Source: DT-110 sp030148525
GTDB taxonomy: Bacteria > Bacteroidota > Bacteroidia > Chitinophagales > Saprospiraceae
NCBI GenBank assembly: GCA_965227445.1
Contig: OZ245751.1
Span: forward strand, 5,208,001 to 5,272,000
Length of the DNA: 64,000 nt
Direction of reading: 5' to 3'
A program made the position numbers and the translations under genes. Shown in pieces: positions 54,626 through 61,925 of this stretch (its first letter is position 1; every line of letters begins with the position of its first letter). Below the pieces are notes generated by a model. The model was not told where the DNA came from. It was given only the letters and a program-made list of their open reading frames with translations, and made no database searches.

Positions 54626-55261
54626 TTATTTGGTCGGACTAAATGTCCAACTGCTTTTCCCGGTAAACGGATCGAATTGGACGCGCAGAATACCTCGGGG
54701 GGTAGTGACCCGGTACTCGTCGCGAACGGGAATTTCTTCCCCCTGGTAAAAGGCACTGGCTTTACCGTCGACCACCTGGAAAGTCAATCCATCGGTGAAG
54801 GTCAATTGAAAGTTGAGTACCCCGGGTGAAACTTTGGAAGGTGTCGTGATCTGGGTGGTGGTTACCTCCTCGTAGGTGCTACTCTGAGGGCTATTGTTTT
54901 CCTTCTTTTCGGCTTCCTGATCTACATCAGCAGGGACCTTGGGTTTGATAGTTACCGTTTCTCCGTTGATGGGGATTTCATCTCCATCGGGATTCCAGCT
55001 CGGGTAAATGATGAGGGTATAGCTACCCTGGAATTGGTATTCCTCCTGGCTATCCGAACTGGAGGCAACCACCTCACCGGATTCGTCCAGCAATTCAAAG
55101 GTGACTTCAGCGGCGGGATACACCAACACATTATCGTAGTTGGCTTCGTCGCTACCGATAAATACCTGTAGGGTTTCATTCTGAAATACGGGATCCTGAT
55201 CTGACATCCAGGGCATATCGGGACAACAGGTCAAGAGTAAAAAGGCAAGTGCTTGTAACAT
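54626..55261 (-). CDS. Secreted protein of unknown function
   Basis: 211 residues with a short signal sequence (MLQALAFLLLTCC; the CC could be a lipidation site). Beta-rich, with DVLVYPAAEVTFELLDESGEV, a Glu/Asn/Ser-rich low-complexity stretch (EAEKKENNSPQSSTYEE, about 115-135) and a C-terminal domain ending FDPFTGKSSWTFSP. No family recognised. Isolated on the minus strand, 140 bp from the MG2-like gene. Confidence 0.6.
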   Translation of the reverse strand: MLQALAFLLLTCCPDMPWMSDQDPVFQNETLQVFIGSDEANYDNVLVYPAAEVTFELLDESGEVVASSSDSQEEYQFQGSYTLIIYPSWNPDGDEIPINGETVTIKPKVPADVDQEAEKKENNSPQSSTYEEVTTTQITTPSKVSPGVLNFQLTFTDGLTFQVVDGKASAFYQGEEIPVRDEYRVTTPRGILRVQFDPFTGKSSWTFSPTK

Positions 55262-55401
55262 ACCTGAGTGATTTATTTTTTTAATTCACTCGTAAGCTAC
55301 TGGCAAATGGCGATGCCCTCAAGGTTTCAGCGACGAGCCGCGACATGCATCGACCAATGAGTGTACCATCGACGAATGCACATATGGACCGATGAATAGC
55401 A

Positions 55402-57051
55402 CTAGCGGTTGGGGGTGGTGGTAAAGAAAGTCTCGGCCTGTACCCGGCGCCCATCGGCCGTCTGGCCGACTACGTGTACACGAAATCGGCTTCGATCATC
55501 AGTCAGCGGGAAAGTAATGGTGGCACGTCCATTTTCATCCGTTTCCACACCCGCCGCCCAATGAACCAGTGGACTGATATCGGGTAATGCTCCGCCAGCA
55601 TGGACCCGGCTGAAGGTTACCGGACGCAGTAGTCCCTGTAGTTCCGCTCCGCCCCCTTCGCGGGGTAATTGGGTTTTCCCGGTCTTGGTTTTTATAATCA
55701 CCACGCCATTTCTCGCCAGAAACATGAACTGATTAAAGAGCTGATCAAATTCGTAGAAGAGACTTATGGATTCAATGTCTGCCGGATTCAGGCGGGCGAT
55801 AAAATCCGCATCTCGCGACAATTGATCGTCGATGATAAATAAAGGTACTCCCGTATAAAACTCACGCTCAGCGGGATTGTACATTTTGGCAACGTACTTT
55901 TCGGACTCGCGGTTGAGATTAAACCGAAGTGGCGTAACCACTTCTTTGAAAAAAGTGGCCAGGTCGGGAAAGGGTTCATACAGGCCGGGGTCGACTAATC
56001 GGTCGGGATTCGGAAAATCGAAGTCCACATCAACTGCGGGTATATTGAGTGGCTGCTCGACCGTAGTGAATACCTGATAGATCTTTTTGCGTTGGCTACT
56101 CAATTCCAAATACTGTAGCACCCCTTCCGTATAGATGAGCGGTGGCGGAGGTGGCGTGTTCAGGGCATCCGCCAATTGCACACTGAATGACCGCTCGGGG
56201 TAGGAAATGAATTGAATATTGGATGTCTCGTAGAATCCCGGAAATTGAAGTACGAACTGGCTGTTCGCATCGACCCGGGAATAGAAGATCCGCTGAGTCG
56301 GCGGCAGAAAACCACCGATCGTCAAGTCGGTCGGATCGACGGTATCCGAAACCGGCGTGATCTTTCCCCTCAGGAAAACGCGATTTTCCCAACGGGCACG
56401 TGGCAGCGGATAGGCCCTTTGCACATTAGCTACCGGAAGCACTTCCTCCCCGGTTAATTCATGATCGGTTACCGACAAGCTCAGACTGGTATTGGGGAGC
56501 GGGTTTCCATCCTGATCCGTTATCCAAACATCTACTGCTGCCGAGCTTCCGGGATCCAGGTTTTCAGGGACTTCCAGATTGACTACTACATTGTCGGCCC
56601 AAAGCTGAGGTACACCGGATGCTTCCAAATCTGATGCTGGTTGGACAGTCATCTGACCGGGATCAGTGGTGAGATCATTGTAGACAGGGAACGGCACCGC
56701 AGCAAAGATGGTCTCCTGTGCACTATTGAGTGTACGCCCCCAAATGAGCAACCGATACATGCCCGTGCTGGCATCATAGGGTATTTTATAATAGGCGGGA
56801 ATGACCGTTTTCCCTTCAGATGCCAGAAAATAATATCCCTGAAGACGGTTATTACCATCGAGGATCACTGCTTTGACGGTGGCCTTAGTACCTTCCATAT
56901 GGTCGGGCAGGAAGACCTGATACCACATGGTTTCTCCATTCACGTAAAAGGACTTGTCCATATGGACCATGCAGGTTGTCGGTACTTGTGCTTCAAGAAG
57001 ACAAAAATAGCCGATACAGAAGATGGTGAAGATCCAGTTTTTCATGGACAT
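55402..57051 (-). CDS. MG2-like (macroglobulin-type) envelope protein
   Basis: 549 residues. Signal peptide (about 1-21), then an MG2-type domain (HMDKSFYVNGETMWYQVFLPD, GMYRLLIWGRT) and Ig-like strands (VDVWITDQDGNPLPNTSLSL). Near residues 430-470, NPADIESISLFYEFDQLF and NGVVIIKTKTG resemble the plug-domain signature of TonB-dependent receptors. Proteins of this build accompany TonB receptors in Bacteroidota. It is third in the minus-strand operon receptor - DUF4249 - MG2, 12 bp after DUF4249. Confidence 0.8.
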   Translation of the reverse strand: MSMKNWIFTIFCIGYFCLLEAQVPTTCMVHMDKSFYVNGETMWYQVFLPDHMEGTKATVKAVILDGNNRLQGYYFLASEGKTVIPAYYKIPYDASTGMYRLLIWGRTLNSAQETIFAAVPFPVYNDLTTDPGQMTVQPASDLEASGVPQLWADNVVVNLEVPENLDPGSSAAVDVWITDQDGNPLPNTSLSLSVTDHELTGEEVLPVANVQRAYPLPRARWENRVFLRGKITPVSDTVDPTDLTIGGFLPPTQRIFYSRVDANSQFVLQFPGFYETSNIQFISYPERSFSVQLADALNTPPPPPLIYTEGVLQYLELSSQRKKIYQVFTTVEQPLNIPAVDVDFDFPNPDRLVDPGLYEPFPDLATFFKEVVTPLRFNLNRESEKYVAKMYNPAEREFYTGVPLFIIDDQLSRDADFIARLNPADIESISLFYEFDQLFNQFMFLARNGVVIIKTKTGKTQLPREGGGAELQGLLRPVTFSRVHAGGALPDISPLVHWAAGVETDENGRATITFPLTDDRSRFRVHVVGQTADGRRVQAETFFTTTPNR

Positions 57052-57063
57052 TATTTTAAATGA

Positions 57064-58161
57064 TTAACCACCCCAATTTGCGGGTTCCGTAAATTGAACA
57101 GGCCCGTCATTCCAGGCCTCCTGGCAATCCGTGCATAAGTTGACAGCCGGACCGCCTCCGCCGCCTGCAGGTTGTGGACAGAAGAAACCCGGATTTCCTA
57201 CATCATCGGGGGTCACAAACGTGGAAATCGAATCAACGGTAGTAGCATAAAACAACCCATATACGACCTCATCCGGTTGATCCGTACGACGCATGTTTCC
57301 CTGCACTTCTCCGACCGGATCCGCGGCAATGGTGGCCTCCCGGTTAATAACCCGACTCACCTGATCAAAATACCTATAGGCCTCTTCCGAAAGACTTTCC
57401 TGAAAAAGTGTTAACAGGAATCCTTCAGCATAGCGAAAGTTAACTGTACTCCGGTACGTTTCCAACTGCACGGTCTCTCCGGGAGACACGGTTAAATCAG
57501 CTCCGTTAAACAGAGGGATGGGACCATTCTTAACTTCAAAAGAGGGGTAGCAAGATGGACTAAGGGTATCCCCTGGATTCGATGATACTTTGAAAGTACC
57601 ATACGGACGCCAGCGCATTCGGGCAGCCCCCTGCCCGTCGGATCGCATCACCTCCGTTTCTACGCGGTAGGAGACCAGCATTTGCGTGAACGGTATCCCC
57701 TGGGCCGTTTCCCCCCGTTCCTCTTCAACGGAGAAGGTCAGATTTCGGGGGGGCGGTACCTGGTATACTGACTGAGGGGTACTAGTGTACCGTTCCCCGC
57801 TTTCCAGGACCACCTCCAGTTGGTAACTACGGCCAACTTCAACGGGAAAGGTTCCTTCATCGATAAGACCATAGAAGCCACTTCGCTGGGTTGATACCGG
57901 AACCGGAAAGCGGATATCATCTTGCAGATCAATCAAAGCTACTTCCCTGACGGCGACCGGAGAGCTCGACACAAAGAGATCAACCGGACGGAAGCGACTT
58001 ACCTGCACAAAAACTTCACTGGGTTCACCGACCGTTAATCTTCCGTGAATGACTACATTATTATTTGGTTCGCTGAGAGGTTCCAAAACTATTATATCGG
58101 TACAACTAACGACGGATAGTACCATACAGCATCCGATAAGGGTGGTATGCAATTTGTTCAT
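57064..58161 (-). CDS. DUF4249 lipoprotein partner of TonB receptor
   Basis: 365 residues from the ATG at 58161, chosen because it overlaps the receptor stop as ATGA; a start two codons upstream is possible. Signal with lipobox-like VLSVVSCTDI, then the DUF4249 beta domain (NNVVIHGRLTVGEPSEVFVQVSR, REVALIDLQDDIRF, YQLEVVLESGERYTS). DUF4249 genes regularly follow STN-type TonB receptors and are thought to be surface lipoproteins. C-terminal Gly-rich PAGGGGGP and two Cys (NLCTDCQE). Confidence 0.85.
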   Translation of the reverse strand: MNKLHTTLIGCCMVLSVVSCTDIIVLEPLSEPNNNVVIHGRLTVGEPSEVFVQVSRFRPVDLFVSSSPVAVREVALIDLQDDIRFPVPVSTQRSGFYGLIDEGTFPVEVGRSYQLEVVLESGERYTSTPQSVYQVPPPRNLTFSVEEERGETAQGIPFTQMLVSYRVETEVMRSDGQGAARMRWRPYGTFKVSSNPGDTLSPSCYPSFEVKNGPIPLFNGADLTVSPGETVQLETYRSTVNFRYAEGFLLTLFQESLSEEAYRYFDQVSRVINREATIAADPVGEVQGNMRRTDQPDEVVYGLFYATTVDSISTFVTPDDVGNPGFFCPQPAGGGGGPAVNLCTDCQEAWNDGPVQFTEPANWGG

Positions 58162-60884
58162 TTCCATTCGAAATTAAAGGTCACAGCGGGAAAAGCATTT
58201 CCTAAAATAGCTAACTGGCGCGCACGTCCCGGCTGGGTAATCTCCCGATCGTAAAAGACGGTGAACGGATTCTCCCGGCCATATACATTGTATACCGAAA
58301 GGGTCCAGCTGGTCTTGAACCGTCGATCTTTTCGGTATCCCATACCAATGGTATAGGCAAAATCCAACCGGTGGTAGTCGGGGATGCGCAAACCATTCCG
58401 GGAGGAGTACAGCGGAACCCGCCGGCCTTCCAGCGTTTGGTATGTCCCGACGGGTGCCGTTACCGGTCGTCCGCGATGGTAGTTAAAATTAAGCGTGATG
58501 GTATGGCGTTGATTAGGTTGAAAGTTTAGGACCATGGCCAGGTTATGCGGCAAGTCGAAATTACTGGGATACCATTCCCCCCGATTGATCCCGCCAACCT
58601 GTCGCTCGGTGCGGGAATAGGTATAATTCACAAAGCCATTCCACTCCCCGATATTCCGTTTTACACTTACCTCCACCCCGTAAGCACGGCCGGTACCGTT
58701 GAGGGTTTCCGTTTCGAGGTTATTGTTGGCTCGTAATTCGGCGAAATCCTTGAAGTCGTAGAGCTGATCAATGGTGCGACCGTATACTTCGACAGACGTT
58801 TCCCAGGCGTTCTCCGCAAAATTCCGGAAAAACCCGATGGAGGCATTATGTGCCCGGTTAGGTTCCAGATAAGCTGTGCTGAGTTGGTACTGATTCCCCG
58901 GAGTCGGGCTATCCGAATTGAAAATCTGATTTATGAACTGAGCCGTTCGGCTGTATCCTGCCTTAATGGAGGTATTTGGCGAAAGCCGATACCTGACCGA
59001 AAGCCTTGGCTCCAGGCTATTGTAGGTGGCAATGGTCTCACCAGATCCGAAAGAAGAGACATCAGTAATTTCTTCACTTTCCGGGTTCTCCGGATTTTCG
59101 TACTTGGGTACTTCGCCGGGGCCCAGGTACCGGTAATGTACCAGGCGAAGACCACCCGATACTTCCAGGGCCGGTGACAGCTCATAGGTTACCTGTCCGA
59201 AAATGGCTGATTCGAGCGCCTGCTCGCGGGACACAGACCGCGGCACGATTAAGGAGGTATCTCCGAAGGGCGTCAAATCGCCCGGATCAACCTGGTAGAA
59301 TATCGAGGCTAATCCCCCCTCGACCGTCAAATCACTGGTGGGGTTATAAGTAAGCTGGTTTTTTAACCGGGTATAACTGATCTGATTACTCAAACTAGCT
59401 GCCTCCTGGCCGGCAAAGTCGGTTTGCTCGCTGCGGTAGCGGCTGTAACTCACCGACAGACGATTGAAGGCCTTATCGGAAAAGAAGGTTTTGTAGATGG
59501 CCTGCCCCGTGATTGTCTGGTAATCGAAACCGAATTCCTCGTTGTAGGTGAACTCATCGTCGGAGGAATAGCCAGACAGGATCAATTGATGATTTTCGTT
59601 GAATCGGTGGGTGTAGCGCAAATTCAGGTCGTAGAAAAAAGCCGAACTACGCTGAACGGTAAGTACGTCGATGTTTCGCAATAACCAATCAGTATAGGAA
59701 GAGCGAAATCCGACCAGGAAGCTGCTTTTACCGGCGAGAACTGGTCCTTCGGCAGATATCCGACTGGTAACCGGTCCAACCCCGCCCTTGAATTGGAGGC
59801 CGTCAAAACTCCCATCCCGCATTTCCACATCCAATACGGATGATAACCGACCACCATAGGTAGCCGGCATGGTGGCCTTGAATAATTGAACAAGCTGGAT
59901 AAGGTCAGTATTCAGGGTGCTGAAAAAACCGAGTGCGTGTGATGGATTGAACAATATAGCGTCATCCTGCAAAATGAGATTTTGGTCCACCTCTCCGCCC
60001 CTTACGTTGAAGCCGATGGCACCTTCCCCGATAGTGCTTACCCCCGGATATAAAAGCAGGCTCTTGATGACGTCGGTTTCACCCATAAAGGAGGGCAGAC
60101 GCTTGACTGTAAGCATGTCGACCTGCGTGACGCCCACCTGGGTGCGGTCGAGGTTATCTTCCGGCGAATCCGATTGAATAGTGACTTCGCTCAATTCGAT
60201 GGCCCGCGGCTCCAGGTTGATCTCCAGTGGCCCGTCGTTGAATACCTGTATCTGCTGGAGTCGCTCTTCGTAACCTACGAAGGAGATCAGCACCTCGTAC
60301 CGGCCGGTGGGCACTTGTACCGTGTATTGCCCTTTCTTATCGGTAGTGAACCCCTCTTCCAGGTCGGGCCAGTACACATTAGCGCCGACAATGGGCAGGT
60401 CAGTTTCCGCATCAATGAGGGTGGCGGTGACTGTCGCCCGGCCATCCGGAGCAATGTTTTCAACCGATCCAATCTCAAGGGTGCGCTCGGCTTCCGAAGG
60501 CTCGGTGGCTACGGCCTGTTCCAGGGTAGCAAAATACGAGGCCGCATACTGGGCATTCAATCGACTTGGAAGCCCGATTACTATAGCGTAATCACGATAC
60601 GGCTGGAAGGTAAGATCAGTACCCTCCAGCAATCGGGCTATCAACTCGGGAAGGGTGACATCCTCCATGGAGATATCTACAGCCCGATCGGGTAATTGCC
60701 CCGGATTCGCGTAGATGCGAATACCCGTGGCCGCTTCTATTTGCCGTATAGCTCCCAACAGATCATCATCCTGCAGGGAAACAGTGTACGTTATGGAATC
60801 TAACTGCGTTTGAGCCTTAGATCCCACGATGGGGATCACACCTATACAAAGCAGTATTAAGAGTCGGGTAATGTTTATTTTCAT
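58158..60884 (-). CDS. TonB-dependent receptor with STN domain
   Basis: 908 residues from the ATG at 60884 (MKINITRLLILLCIGVIPIV signal); the longer frame adds 45 codons without signal character. An STN domain (YTVSLQDDDLLGAIRQIEAATG, about 30-90), a CarboxypepD-regulatory-like strand (ATLIDAETDLPIVGANVYWP), a plug (ETDVIKSLLLYPGVSTIGEG, FNVRGGEVDQNLILQDDAI) and a 22-strand-type barrel ending in FEW. STN domains often signal to an anti-sigma factor, but no sigma/anti-sigma pair is beside it. The ligand is unknown. Confidence 0.94.
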   Translation of the reverse strand: MKINITRLLILLCIGVIPIVGSKAQTQLDSITYTVSLQDDDLLGAIRQIEAATGIRIYANPGQLPDRAVDISMEDVTLPELIARLLEGTDLTFQPYRDYAIVIGLPSRLNAQYAASYFATLEQAVATEPSEAERTLEIGSVENIAPDGRATVTATLIDAETDLPIVGANVYWPDLEEGFTTDKKGQYTVQVPTGRYEVLISFVGYEERLQQIQVFNDGPLEINLEPRAIELSEVTIQSDSPEDNLDRTQVGVTQVDMLTVKRLPSFMGETDVIKSLLLYPGVSTIGEGAIGFNVRGGEVDQNLILQDDAILFNPSHALGFFSTLNTDLIQLVQLFKATMPATYGGRLSSVLDVEMRDGSFDGLQFKGGVGPVTSRISAEGPVLAGKSSFLVGFRSSYTDWLLRNIDVLTVQRSSAFFYDLNLRYTHRFNENHQLILSGYSSDDEFTYNEEFGFDYQTITGQAIYKTFFSDKAFNRLSVSYSRYRSEQTDFAGQEAASLSNQISYTRLKNQLTYNPTSDLTVEGGLASIFYQVDPGDLTPFGDTSLIVPRSVSREQALESAIFGQVTYELSPALEVSGGLRLVHYRYLGPGEVPKYENPENPESEEITDVSSFGSGETIATYNSLEPRLSVRYRLSPNTSIKAGYSRTAQFINQIFNSDSPTPGNQYQLSTAYLEPNRAHNASIGFFRNFAENAWETSVEVYGRTIDQLYDFKDFAELRANNNLETETLNGTGRAYGVEVSVKRNIGEWNGFVNYTYSRTERQVGGINRGEWYPSNFDLPHNLAMVLNFQPNQRHTITLNFNYHRGRPVTAPVGTYQTLEGRRVPLYSSRNGLRIPDYHRLDFAYTIGMGYRKDRRFKTSWTLSVYNVYGRENPFTVFYDREITQPGRARQLAILGNAFPAVTFNFEWK

Positions 60885-61045
60885 ACAATCCATATGAGCG
60901 TACCAGGAAAATCCAATACTAAATAGGCCTTTCTGGTTATGGATCAAACACTTCAAAGATCTTTTTAGAAATAAATGTCCGGAAGATTGCACGGAATAGT
61001 TGTACAAAAGGTTAAACAACAGACACCTGTTTTTCTTTTACTTGT

Positions 61046-61633
61046 ATGATCGACTGGAAAGAATGCCAGCAGATCCTCGATGACACTCTCACCCGTGGAG
61101 CCCTGTTGCGAACGTCAACTGATACTTTTTATCTATCCTACGCGAAACTCACCAACAGGGAGGGGCAGGTCGGCATAGAGGTCTTATACCGCGTACCAAC
61201 TGAATTGACCTCCAGAGGGCTTTGCTTCCTGCTCACTCATTTCGACCGGGATTCTGAAACCGGGAAGGTATACCTGGCCTATTCCGATACGGAATACATT
61301 CAGGTAGTACCACTACCCACGGATCAGCTTCTGTCAGCTACGACCCTTTACCGCCAGGAATATTTATTCCTGACCAACGAAATACTTCCCGGCCTGGGAC
61401 GCGAAAAGAATTGGGTCATTCACGAGAACCACTGTTTCCAACGCATACTTCTCGATCATCTATTTCAGGATTGCTGGTATCAGCATATCCGAAAAGGCCC
61501 GGTACCAGCTTACCGACAATTAAATCTGGACCAGCTGGGCCGGCTTCTTCGGTCCACCCACCAAATGTGCTGGATGACCGGATCGGAGGTCAGGCAACAA
61601 AACCAGCAGAGTTTGCTCTGGCGGGGAAAATAA
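61046..61633 (+). CDS. Protein of unknown function
   Basis: 195 residues, no signal peptide. Mixed alpha/beta: IDWKECQQILDDTLTRGALL, VGIEVLYRVPTELTSRGLCFLL, then a helical C-terminus. It is divergent from the STN receptor (161 bp apart), so could take part in the same function, but I recognise no domain. Confidence 0.65.
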   Translation: MIDWKECQQILDDTLTRGALLRTSTDTFYLSYAKLTNREGQVGIEVLYRVPTELTSRGLCFLLTHFDRDSETGKVYLAYSDTEYIQVVPLPTDQLLSATTLYRQEYLFLTNEILPGLGREKNWVIHENHCFQRILLDHLFQDCWYQHIRKGPVPAYRQLNLDQLGRLLRSTHQMCWMTGSEVRQQNQQSLLWRGK

Positions 61634-61695
61634 GAGCTTGTTGGGACTTCGCTTTTGGCAAGAGCAGCCCGAAGGGTGAAACCCCAACAAGCTCT
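61633..61695. repeat. Short palindromic element of the AGAGC-TGTT-GGG type
   Basis: AGAGCTTGTTGGG (61633-61645) pairs perfectly with CCCAACAAGCTCT (61683-61695); CTTCG pairs with CGAAG inside. Its ends resemble those of the 163-nt hairpin at 47688-47850. Confidence 0.8.
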
Positions 61696-61726
61696 AAAAA
61701 AGGATTCCAGGCTTTGCCTGGAATCC
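61696..61726 (-). terminator. Intrinsic terminator for right-edge TonB receptor
   Basis: On the minus strand GGATTCCAGGC-AAA-GCCTGGAATCC followed by TTTTTT. It lies 200 bp past the receptor stop. Confidence 0.8.
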
Positions 61727-61766
61727 AGCTAAAAATAGATTAGTATGAAAACTAAGCTGTATTAAT

Positions 61767-61915
61767 AACGTGAGGATGACAGGCTAAGCAATTGCTAAAC
61801 AACTGAATGTCAAAACCTCACATTGTATTAAGTATGGGGTACAAGGTAGTAGGACTTGCTTTAATCCTTATACCCCCTACCTACTACCCGGTACCGAGAG
61901 GTTGGGCTTGAGATC
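61767..61915. repeat. Palindromic heptad element related to 33933-34120
   Basis: AACGTGAGG start, TATGGGG TACAAGG TAGTAGG (61833-61853) facing ACCCCCTACCTACTACCC and GGTACC, ending GAGGTTGGGCTTGAG. Confidence 0.75.
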
Positions 61916-61925
61916 ACCCGGCGTT

